Below are positions 17,328-24,951 of a stretch of DNA of 64,000 nucleotides, in pieces. The stretch comes from Promicromonospora panici (GTDB taxonomy: Bacteria > Actinomycetota > Actinomycetes > Actinomycetales > Cellulomonadaceae). The number at the start of each line of letters is the position of its first letter. Within the stretch, counting starts at the first letter, position 1. Below the pieces are notes generated by a model, which did no database searches, was not told the DNA's origin, and saw only the letters and a list, made by a program, of their open reading frames with translations. The DNA is taken from NCBI RefSeq assembly GCF_900608595.1, contig NZ_UWYY01000007.1, positions 218,449 through 282,448 of the forward strand. Direction: 5' to 3'. A program made the position numbers and the translations under genes.

Positions 17328-17368
17328 TTAGGCCGGAGTCCGTCGGGAAGCAAACCCGGTCCCGCAAA

Positions 17369-17389
17369 GTTGAGTCCACTTCACTCAAC
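17369..17389. promoter_or_regulatory. HAIR operator 2 (HspR binding site)
   Basis: GTTGAGT-N7-ACTCAAC, perfectly symmetric, 62 bp (about six helical turns) upstream of HAIR 1. It also lies 79 bp before the divergent GNAT gene, so HspR could affect that gene too. Confidence 0.9.
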
Positions 17390-17467
17390 CTCCGTCGGAG
17401 CCGAAAAGTTCCCGGCCCGGTGTTCCCAGCGCGCCGGGCGCCTGCCGCGCCTGACTATCGTGTCGCC

Positions 17468-18010
17468 ATGCCTTTCGCCACCGCCCTGACCACCGACGTC
17501 ACCCTGCGTGAGCTGACCGAGGACGACGCCGTGGCGCTCGCCCACGCCTACGTGCGCAACCGCGAGCACCTCGCCCCGTGGGAGCCCGCGCGGCCCGAGG
17601 ACTTCTACACGGCGAAGTGGCACGAGGAGCGGCTGGCGGCGCAGGTGCTGGAGAACGCGACGGGCCGCGCGCTCTACACGGTCCTCGAGGCGGACGGCGA
17701 GATAGTGGGCCGCCTCAACCTCACGGACATCGTGCGGGGCGCGTTCGAGAGCGGCAATATCGGCTACTGGCTCGACGCCCGGTTCACCGGCCGAGGCCTG
17801 ATGACCCGGGCGATCGAGGCTCTGGCAGCCCACGCGCGCGACGAGCTGGGACTGCACCGCCTGCAGGCCGCGACACTCCCGCACAACGAGGCGTCCCAGG
17901 CCGCGCTGACCAGGATCGGCTTCGAGAAGTTCGGTTTCGCACCGAGCTATCTGAAGATCGCCGGGAAATGGCAGGATCACGTCATCTTCCAACTGATCCT
18001 GCACCCCTGA
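17468..18010 (+). CDS. GNAT acetyltransferase, RimJ/RimL type
   Basis: 180 residues, a single GNAT domain. VTLRELTEDDAVALAHAYVRNREHL is the N-terminal strand/helix of RimJ/L enzymes. GNIGYWLDARFTGRGLMTRAIEAL holds the acetyl-CoA pyrophosphate loop (R/Q-x-x-G-x-A region, here RFTGRGLM), and HRLQAATLPHNEASQAALTRIGFEKFG is the typical C-terminal Asn-containing motif. Family members acetylate ribosomal-protein N-termini or small amines; the substrate is not known. TATCGT sits 6 nt before ATG, giving a leaderless start. Divergent from dnaK, with HAIR sites between them. Confidence 0.85.
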   Translation: MPFATALTTDVTLRELTEDDAVALAHAYVRNREHLAPWEPARPEDFYTAKWHEERLAAQVLENATGRALYTVLEADGEIVGRLNLTDIVRGAFESGNIGYWLDARFTGRGLMTRAIEALAAHARDELGLHRLQAATLPHNEASQAALTRIGFEKFGFAPSYLKIAGKWQDHVIFQLILHP

Positions 18011-18213
18011 CGCGGCACAGCCGCCCCCGCGCTGTGCGACACGCCACGGCGGGCGCTATTTCACCCCCGTCAACAGGCGCGACGCCCTTACCTGCGGTAC
18101 ACAAGGGTGCACGACCGAGGCCACAGGGGGTGGGGCATCGGACGAGTGACTCGCGGGCCTGCCCGCGGGTGCCTGATGCCCGGGACCCCGGGCCCCGACG
18201 GGGGGAGACCACC

Positions 18214-18486
18214 ATGGCAAGCATCCACGGAAGCTCGTTGTCGATCGCACTCCTGACAGCACTGCTCGATCCCGAGGAGGACGGGCTCAGATCGCCTCAG
18301 GTCCAGGAGCTGCTCCAGGAGGCGCTCGAGACCCGCGAGGACGCGCGCGACGTGATCGTCGCGCTGCTCGCCTCGTCCGGCTCCATGCTGCGGCAGATCA
18401 GCTACCACAACGAGCAGGAGCCGCTCGAGTCCCTGCAGAAGGTGGCCCTGGGCTTCCAGCGCAAGGTGGTCCAGCTGCCCGGCTGA
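18214..18486 (+). CDS. Small hypothetical protein, 90 aa
   Basis: Good ribosome site (GGGGGAG, 7 nt) before ATG. Entirely helical by composition: SIALLTALLD, VQELLQEALETREDARDVIVALLAS, then LRQISYHNEQEPLESLQKVALGFQRKV. No signal peptide or long hydrophobic segment. I recognise no family. It is preceded by 203 bp of non-coding DNA after the GNAT gene and meets the dipeptidase gene tail to tail with a 1-nt gap. The RBS and codon use support a real gene. Confidence 0.6.
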   Translation: MASIHGSSLSIALLTALLDPEEDGLRSPQVQELLQEALETREDARDVIVALLASSGSMLRQISYHNEQEPLESLQKVALGFQRKVVQLPG

Positions 18487-18487
18487 G

Positions 18488-19624
18488 TCACCCCCCTGAC
18501 CGGTCCGATGCCGCTTCGGCGTCGCGCAGCACGCGCAGGATGTTCCCGCTGGTCAGCTTGCCCAGATCGGCGTCGGACCAGCCGTTGTCCGCGAGCGCCG
18601 CGAGCAGACGCGGGTAGCCCGTCACGTCCTCCAGCCCTTCCGGGAGGCGGGGCGTTCCGTCGTAGTCGCCGCCGAGACCCACGTGGTCGATGCCGGCCAC
18701 CTCTCGGACGTGCTCGACGTGCGCGACGACGTCGGACAGCGTGGAGCGGGGCTGCGGGTGGGTGGCCTGCCACTGCCGCACGAACGGCTCGAAGGCGCCG
18801 ATGTCGGTGCTCCTGATCCCCTCGGCGGCTGCCGCTTCCGCGCCGCCGGCACGCCACTCGGCGACGGCGGGTGACACGAACTGCGGCACGAAGGTCACCA
18901 TGCAGACGCCGCCGTTGGTCGCGAGGGTGCCCAGGACGTCGTCGGGCACGTTGCGGGGGACGTCGCAGACGGCGCGGGCGCTCGAGTGGCTGAAGATCAC
19001 CGGGGCCGAGGTGGTCCGTAGCGCGTGGCGCATGGTGCCGGCCGAGGTGTGCGAGAGGTCGACGAGCATGCCGAGGCGGTTCATCTCGTGTACGACGTCC
19101 TCGCCGAACGCGGAGAGGCCGCCCAGCACCTCCTCGTCGGTGCCGGAGTCGGCCCACGGCACGTTGCCGTTGTGCGTGAGCGTCATGTAGCGCACCCCGA
19201 GCGTGTAGAGCATGCGCAGCACACCGAGGGACTCGTTGATGGAGTGGCCGCCCTCGGCGCCCATGAGGCTCGCGATGCGGCCGTTGCTCCAGGCCTGTTC
19301 GACGTCGGCGGCGGTCAGCGCGAGCTGGAGGGTGTCCGGGTACTTCGCGACCAGGCGGTGCACGCAGTCGACCTGCTCGAGCGTGGCCGTGACGGCGGCA
19401 CCACCCTGGAGCCTGGCCGGGACGTACACGGACCAGAACTGGGCGCCGACGCCACCCTCGCGCAGGCGCGGCAGGTCGGTGTGGGTAGTGGTGAGCCGCT
19501 GCGCGATGTCGACGGCGTCGAGGTCGTAGGACGACTGCTCGCGGAGCTCCCAGGGGAGGTCGTTGTGGCCGTCCCAGACGGGGTTCTTCTCGAGGAGCGC
19601 GGTGAGGCGAGCGGCTGTCGTCAT
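18488..19624 (-). CDS. Membrane dipeptidase-type metallopeptidase, M19 family
   Basis: 378 residues. Zinc-binding motif HND in [10 protein letters not shown] (about 20), the bridging Glu in LMGAEGGHS (about 125), and His ligands in [11 protein letters not shown] and [23 protein letters not shown] near residue 310 is the family's C-terminal signature. It hydrolyses dipeptides, often D- or dehydro-containing. No signal peptide is visible, so it is probably cytosolic despite the family name. ATG 19624. A 46-bp perfect palindrome lies 33 bp upstream, between it and the protease gene, so it may affect its expression. Confidence 0.9.
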   Translation of the reverse strand: MTTAARLTALLEKNPVWDGHNDLPWELREQSSYDLDAVDIAQRLTTTHTDLPRLREGGVGAQFWSVYVPARLQGGAAVTATLEQVDCVHRLVAKYPDTLQLALTAADVEQAWSNGRIASLMGAEGGHSINESLGVLRMLYTLGVRYMTLTHNGNVPWADSGTDEEVLGGLSAFGEDVVHEMNRLGMLVDLSHTSAGTMRHALRTTSAPVIFSHSSARAVCDVPRNVPDDVLGTLATNGGVCMVTFVPQFVSPAVAEWRAGGAEAAAAEGIRSTDIGAFEPFVRQWQATHPQPRSTLSDVVAHVEHVREVAGIDHVGLGGDYDGTPRLPEGLEDVTGYPRLLAALADNGWSDADLGKLTSGNILRVLRDAEAASDRSGG

Positions 19625-19656
19625 GCGGGCGAGGCTACCTCCCGCGTGCCAGCGGC

Positions 19657-19702
19657 CGTGTCAGACGTACGGGTCACCCGGGTGACCCGTACGTCTGACA
19701 CG
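19657..19702. repeat. 46-bp perfect palindrome, GTGTCAGACGTAC family
   Basis: Perfectly self-complementary around CCCGGG (arms begin CGTGTCAGACGTACGGGTCA). Located between the protease stop (19710) and the dipeptidase start (19624). Related copies are at 7224-7266 (degenerate) and 55687-55734 (near identical). Confidence 0.9.
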
Positions 19703-19709
19703 TCGAGGG

Positions 19710-22700
19710 TTAGCCCACCCGCCGCCAGGTGCAGTTCATCGTCTCGAAGCCCTTCGCGTCGGACGGCAGCGTGATCGTCCTCGGGTCGGTCAGGGTGCCG
19801 TACGACAGTAGGTTCGCGCGGCTCTCCAGGCCGGTGAACTCGTCGCCGATGATCGCGTAGTAGCAGGGGCTCGTGTTCGGGTTGGCCGGCCCCGCGGTCA
19901 CGTAGGTACCGCGCTGGAGCTGGTCACCGAGCATGTAGACACCGTGGGCGGACGTGCTCGTCCGCGGCGCCCTCGTGCCCGGGTAGTACCTGACCCAGGG
20001 GCCGCACTCGTCGGAGAAGAAGCCGTAGTCGGTGGACTTTACGGTGGCAATCCGCTGGCCGGAGCCGTAGTTCGCGCCGAGCACCGCCGACTGGGACTCG
20101 CGCACCCAGGAGCAGCCCCGGGCGCCCGCGGCCGCCACGTAGGTGCCGGCCGCCGGCCTGTCGCTGCCCACCAGGTAGCCGTTCGCGGGGATCGCCGTGG
20201 CCGGCCGGCCGACGGCGGAGGTGGGCCCACCTGAACGGACGGCGGTGGCGTACCCGTACTTGCGGGCGGTGACGGCCACGGAGATCTTCTTGCCCTGCTG
20301 CGCGCCCTTGAGCGTGTACGTCGAGGAGGTGGCGCCTCGGATCGGCACGCTGTCGGCGAACCACTGGTAGGTGAACGACGGCGACGGGCTCCAGCTACCG
20401 ACCTTGGCCGTCAGCTTCCCGCCGACCCGGGCCGTGCCCGAGATCGTGGGTGAGGGGGACGACGAGAACTTCCGGTCGACCGTGGAGTGGGCCGAGGTCA
20501 CCGACTTGGTCGTGATGCCGGGGCGCTTGCCCGTCACGGTCACGGTCAGCCGGCGCCCGTCGTACGACGCCGGGATCGTGAACCTCGAACCCGTCGCACC
20601 GGAGATGTTCCTGCCGTCGATCTTCCACTGATAGGTGGTGCTGGTGCGCGCCGGCGTGGCGGGCGGGGCGACCACCGCCACCGTAGCGCCCGGGTTGGAC
20701 ATCCCGGAGATGCGCGGCCCGGCCATGGAGAACGTCCCGTAACCCACCGGGACGGCGGGGCTCGTGCGGGCCTCGGTCACGTAGCCCGGGCGCTTGCCCG
20801 TGATCGTGACGGTGAGCTGCTTACCGCGGTGGACGCTCGTGGGGACGAACGTGAATCCGGTGGCGCCCGTGATCGGCGTCCCGTTCGCGAACCACTGGTA
20901 GGTGAACCGCGTGCCGGAGGTCCAGGTCCCCGACTTCGCGTAGAGGGTGGTGCCCACCTTCGCCGTCGGGCTGATGGTCGGGTCGGACGCGGTGATGGCG
21001 GTCGGCGCGATTTCGGCGGTCTCGGCGCTGGTCCGGGCCGTGGGCGTGCGTCCGGTGGCGTTGCCGAGCACCGTCACGGAGAGCCGGGCGCCGCCGTCGG
21101 CGCCGCGCGGCGTGTAGGTGCTGCCCGTCGCCCCGAGGATCTTCGCGCCGTCCCGGCGCCACTGGTAGGTGAACGTCGCGGCCGGCGACCATGCGGGCAC
21201 GGTGGCCGTGAGCTGCACGCCGACCTTGGCCTCCGCGCCGGAGACGACCGGCTCGGGCGCTGCGTCGAACGCGAGCTTGGTGGCCAGCTGGTACGCCGCG
21301 AGGACGTCGAGCTTTCCCTCGCCCCACACGTTGTTGTCGTCGGTCGTGCCGCCGCACGTGACGTCGCGGACATCCCGCGCGGACCCGTCGAGGATCGCCC
21401 GGGTGCCCGTCACGTCGCCCACGAGCTCCGGCACGGCGTCCCACAGGAGCGCGACGGCGCCCGCGACGTGCGGTGCGGCCATCGACGTCCCGTCCCACTG
21501 CTCGAACCCGCCGCCGGGTACGGCGGACCGGACGGTCTGGCCGGGCGCGGCGATGTCGGGCTTCACAGTGCCGCTCTGGCCCGGACCACGCGAGGAGAAC
21601 GACGCGATCGCACCCGACGGCGCGAACGCGCCGACCGAGTAGGACAGCGTGCGCGCCCCCGGGCTCCCGGACGACTCGCAGCCGAACTCGCCGTCGTTGC
21701 CGTTGGCCCACGTGCTGAACATGCCCGCCGCCTCCCAGGCGGAGATCACGTCCTCCATGAACGGGTCGGTGGAGAAGGAGAGGCCCCACGAGTTGTTGAT
21801 GACGTGCGGCCGCTTGCCGGCGTCGGCGCCCGTGCCGTCGAGGCGGGTCGGCTCGAGGAGCCACTGGCCCGACGCGATCAGAGCGGCGTCCGAGCAGCCG
21901 GCGGCGCAGCCGTTCGCCGCGATCCACTCCGCGCCGGGCGCCACGCCGATGTTCATCGAGCCGTCGTCGGTGCCCACCATGGTGCCCATGGTGTGGGTGC
22001 CGTGCCCGTGGTCGTCGCTCGGGGAGCTGTCGCCGACGCGGGCGGCGTCGAACCAGTTGTAGTTGCTGCCCGTCGTCGCACCGCGGTACTGCGCGGCCAG
22101 GGCCGGGTGGGTACGGCTCACGCCGGTGTCCAGGCCGGCGACGACGACGCCGTCGCCGGTGAAGCCGAGGTTCCACATGTCGTCGGCGTTGATCGCCCTG
22201 ATGCCGTACGTCGAGCTCGCCGCCGCGTTCGGCACGGCGCCGTCCGTCGTCTCCGGCTCGTCGACCGCGTGCCGCATCGTCGGCCGGACCTCCAGGACCT
22301 GGATGTCCGCCGCGAGGTCGACCGCCTGGTCGAGCGAGCCGTCCTCGACCAGGATCGCGTTGCTGGCCCAGTACGAGGTGTACTCGGTGCCCGACTTCTC
22401 CAGGGCGGCGATCGCCTGCTCCTGGGACGCCTCGGCGGCCGCGACGAGCGTGTCGCGCACGTACTCGCCGCGCTCGGACCAGCTCGTGATCCCGCCCGCC
22501 GCCGAGAGGTCGGTCTCGCCGGCAAACCGGAGCCAGAAGTCCGTCTCACTCTTCGCGCGGAAGGCCTTGGTGGCGGCGGGGGTGATCTTGTCCGCCGGGT
22601 CAAGGGTGCGCGCCGCCTGGAGCTCCGACCGGTTCCGGTCGGCGGCGGTGCTGGGCTGAACGCCGGTCCCGCCGCCCGGGGCGGGGTCCGGCGCGGCGGA

Positions 22701-22778
22701 CGCGGCCGCGGGGGATGCGAGGAACGCGACAGCGGCTGCCGACGCGACAGCCCTGGTCACGAACGTACGACGATGCAT
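19710..22778 (-). CDS. Secreted subtilisin-like serine protease (S8) with C-terminal Ig-like repeats
   Basis: 1022 residues. Signal peptide about 1-28 (RRTFVTRAVASAAAVAFLA, ASAAP). Propeptide to ~200. Catalytic domain ~200-515 with Asp in VVAGLDTGVSRTHP (about 215), His in DDHGHGTHTMG (about 258) and Ser in DGTSMAAPHVAGA (about 431). Then four Ig-like modules of ~88 residues, each with an FTYQW...GATGS(T/R)(Y/F)T core (about 520-880). The last ~140 residues hold two Gly/Tyr motifs (LVGSDRPAAGTYVA, MLGDQLQRGTYVTAG) with paired cysteines. It degrades extracellular protein; the modules may bind wall or substrate. ATG 22778 with GGAG 8 nt upstream. Single-gene unit. Confidence 0.93.
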   Translation of the reverse strand: MHRRTFVTRAVASAAAVAFLASPAAASAAPDPAPGGGTGVQPSTAADRNRSELQAARTLDPADKITPAATKAFRAKSETDFWLRFAGETDLSAAGGITSWSERGEYVRDTLVAAAEASQEQAIAALEKSGTEYTSYWASNAILVEDGSLDQAVDLAADIQVLEVRPTMRHAVDEPETTDGAVPNAAASSTYGIRAINADDMWNLGFTGDGVVVAGLDTGVSRTHPALAAQYRGATTGSNYNWFDAARVGDSSPSDDHGHGTHTMGTMVGTDDGSMNIGVAPGAEWIAANGCAAGCSDAALIASGQWLLEPTRLDGTGADAGKRPHVINNSWGLSFSTDPFMEDVISAWEAAGMFSTWANGNDGEFGCESSGSPGARTLSYSVGAFAPSGAIASFSSRGPGQSGTVKPDIAAPGQTVRSAVPGGGFEQWDGTSMAAPHVAGAVALLWDAVPELVGDVTGTRAILDGSARDVRDVTCGGTTDDNNVWGEGKLDVLAAYQLATKLAFDAAPEPVVSGAEAKVGVQLTATVPAWSPAATFTYQWRRDGAKILGATGSTYTPRGADGGARLSVTVLGNATGRTPTARTSAETAEIAPTAITASDPTISPTAKVGTTLYAKSGTWTSGTRFTYQWFANGTPITGATGFTFVPTSVHRGKQLTVTITGKRPGYVTEARTSPAVPVGYGTFSMAGPRISGMSNPGATVAVVAPPATPARTSTTYQWKIDGRNISGATGSRFTIPASYDGRRLTVTVTGKRPGITTKSVTSAHSTVDRKFSSSPSPTISGTARVGGKLTAKVGSWSPSPSFTYQWFADSVPIRGATSSTYTLKGAQQGKKISVAVTARKYGYATAVRSGGPTSAVGRPATAIPANGYLVGSDRPAAGTYVAAAGARGCSWVRESQSAVLGANYGSGQRIATVKSTDYGFFSDECGPWVRYYPGTRAPRTSTSAHGVYMLGDQLQRGTYVTAGPANPNTSPCYYAIIGDEFTGLESRANLLSYGTLTDPRTITLPSDAKGFETMNCTWRRVG

Positions 22779-22949
22779 GTGGGCACTCCGGAGAGTTGGA
22801 TGGGGGTGCCCAGTCACGGGCCAGAGAGCCCTGCCCTCGCAGGCAGAGGAGACAGGCGCACACTAGCCGTCGGACCGGCCCAATCTCTCGCATTCTCGGA
22901 GAAATCACCCGGCCCGCCCGGGACGCCTCATCAACCCGGGCGCAGGCCC

Positions 22950-23306
22950 TCAGCCCCGCCCGCGAAGCCGGTCGATCTCACGCCGCTCACGCTTCGTCGG
23001 GCGCCCGGCGCCACGGTCACGCAGCCCGACCGCCTCCCGCTCGACCCGCGTCGGCAGGGGCGGGCTGTGGTCCAGGTACGCCTTGGCGGCGATGGGCGCG
23101 CCGACCCGCTTGGGCAGCAGCTCGACGACCTCGACCTCCCGGTCCCGCAGGGGATCGCGCCACGTCACGCGATCGCCCACGGTGACGGACGTCGAGGCCT
23201 TGGCGATCTTCCCGTTGATCCGGACCCGGTTGCTGCGGCACAGGTCGGCCGCGACCGACCGGCTCTTGGTCAGTCGCACCGCCCACAGCCAGACGTCTAT
23301 GCGCAT
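22950..23306 (-). CDS. S4-domain RNA-binding protein, Hsp15-like
   Basis: 118 residues. S4 domain at the N-terminus (RIDVWLWAVRLTKSRSVAADLCRSNRVRINGKIAK), followed by a basic tail (GRPTKRERREIDRLRGRG). Its E. coli relative Hsp15 binds stalled 50S subunits carrying nascent chains and helps recycle them. The W-L-W-A-V-R signature places it in that group rather than with pseudouridine synthases, which have a catalytic domain. It lies downstream of the GH43/GH3 operon end with a 70-nt gap, same strand as the upstream subtilase neighbour. Confidence 0.85.
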   Translation of the reverse strand: MRIDVWLWAVRLTKSRSVAADLCRSNRVRINGKIAKASTSVTVGDRVTWRDPLRDREVEVVELLPKRVGAPIAAKAYLDHSPPLPTRVEREAVGLRDRGAGRPTKRERREIDRLRGRG

Positions 23307-23376
23307 CGGCCCATCCTCCCACCGACGCCGGCCGTCGAGGCGCCGGCCGGCGAGGCCCGGCCGTCAAGGGCGGTCC

Positions 23377-24951
23377 TCAGACGTACGGCTGGTACTCGAA
23401 CCGCTCGACCGTCACCACCGAGTCCGACGGCGTGCCGTTGCTCGTGGCGATCAGCCCGAGCCACACCCCGAGAAACCCACCGGCCGCGACGCTGTCCAGG
23501 GTGCGCCCGTCGGCGACCGCGAGCTCCGTCAGCTGCTCGTCCCCTACCGCCACGAGCAGCGCGTAGTCCTGCCCGTGCGCCTGCACGGCGAGCGTGACGG
23601 GGTCGTCGCCGCCGGACAGCGAGCGCTCGCCGAGCACCGTCGCCTCCCCCGCCTGGCGGTGCACCGCGAGGACCCGGCGCCCGAAGCCGTCGGGCGCACC
23701 CGTCACCACCAGCAGCACGTGGTCCCGCTCGGACTGCCGGACCGCGAGGCCGGCCTGCTCGTCCGGCCCGGCCGGGTCGAACCGCAGCACCATCCGCACC
23801 GTGACCGCCTGATGCTGCTGGCGGACGCCGAGGAACGCCGGCGTCGCCGCGTCCGTGAGGTTCTCCGGCCGCATGCGCAGCAGCCAGCCCTCGCCCCGCG
23901 GTTCGGCGAAGTCGGCCGGACCGCGCAGGCCGGTCCAGCGCAGGTCGCCGGGCGGCACCGAGCCCGCCGGCGGCCATGCGGACGCCGGTCCGCCGCCCTC
24001 GTTCCCCGCCCGGACGCCGTCGGGCACCTCCACCACCGTCGGCACGCGGCCCTGGCCAGGCGCGAAAACCGGCCAGCCGTCCTCCCACGTCACCGGTACG
24101 AGGAACGTCTCCCGGCCGAGGTTGTAGTGGTAGCCGCCGTAGGGGCGCATGGCGAGCAGCACGGCCCACCAGGACCCGTCGGGCGCCTCCACCAGGTCGG
24201 CGTGCCCCACGCCGACGACGTCCACGTCCCGCCCCAGGTGCCGGTGGGTCAGCACCGGGTTGGCCTTGTTGCCGACGTACGGGCCGGTCACGGAGTCGGA
24301 CCGGGCCACGGAGACGGCGTGGTGGAACTCGGTGCCGCCCTCCGCGGCCAGCAGATAGTAGGTGCCGTCCACCCGGTAGAGGTGCGGCCCCTCAGCCCAC
24401 ACCGCGCCCAGCACCGCGCCGCGCCAGAGCACGTGCTCGGGCCCGGTGAGCCGCATCGTCGCCGGGTCGAGCTCGCGCAGCCAGACCTCGGTCTGGTCGT
24501 GCCACTCCGGCTCCCGGGCGAGGCGGGTCCCGTGCAGCCAGACCCGCCCGTCGTCGTCGAAGAACAGGGACGGGTCGATGCCGTCCGCGTCCAGCCAGAC
24601 GGGGTCAGACCACGGCCCCGCAGGGTCGGTGGCGGTCAGCACGAAGTTGCCGCCACGCGCCTGGTCCCGCTGGTCCACCAGGGTGCAGACCAGCCAGAAC
24701 CTCCCGTCGTGGTGCCGCAGCGTCGGCGCGTACAGCCCGCCCGACGACGCGATCCCCTGCATGTCGAGCTGCCCGGCCCGGTCGAGCGCGTGCCTGATCT
24801 GCTCCCAGTGCACCAGGTCGCGGCTGCGGAACACGGGCAGGCCGGGGAAGTACTCGAACGTCGAGGTGACGAGGTAGTACTCCGCCCCGACCCGACAGAT
24901 CGTCGGGTCGGGGTAGCACCCCGGAAGGATCGGGTTGTGGACAGCGGTCAC
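23377..24951 (-). CDS. GH43 beta-xylosidase/alpha-L-arabinofuranosidase
   Basis: 524 residues, no signal peptide, so it acts on imported oligosaccharides. N-terminal five-bladed propeller with Asp in CYPDPTICR (about 15), Asp in DGIDPSLFFDDDG (about 125) and acid Glu in WAEGPHLYR (about 185). The C-terminal ~200 residues form the beta-sandwich of the xylosidase subgroup (LRWTGLRGPADFAEPRGEGW, FLGVRQQHQAVTV). Start GTG 24951 overlaps the GH3 stop by 4 nt (GTGA), so it is co-translated with the GH3. Last gene of the sugar operon 30669-23377. Probably removes xylose or arabinose from the non-reducing end of xylo-oligosaccharides; specificity is not provable from sequence. Confidence 0.9.
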   Translation of the reverse strand: MTAVHNPILPGCYPDPTICRVGAEYYLVTSTFEYFPGLPVFRSRDLVHWEQIRHALDRAGQLDMQGIASSGGLYAPTLRHHDGRFWLVCTLVDQRDQARGGNFVLTATDPAGPWSDPVWLDADGIDPSLFFDDDGRVWLHGTRLAREPEWHDQTEVWLRELDPATMRLTGPEHVLWRGAVLGAVWAEGPHLYRVDGTYYLLAAEGGTEFHHAVSVARSDSVTGPYVGNKANPVLTHRHLGRDVDVVGVGHADLVEAPDGSWWAVLLAMRPYGGYHYNLGRETFLVPVTWEDGWPVFAPGQGRVPTVVEVPDGVRAGNEGGGPASAWPPAGSVPPGDLRWTGLRGPADFAEPRGEGWLLRMRPENLTDAATPAFLGVRQQHQAVTVRMVLRFDPAGPDEQAGLAVRQSERDHVLLVVTGAPDGFGRRVLAVHRQAGEATVLGERSLSGGDDPVTLAVQAHGQDYALLVAVGDEQLTELAVADGRTLDSVAAGGFLGVWLGLIATSNGTPSDSVVTVERFEYQPYV

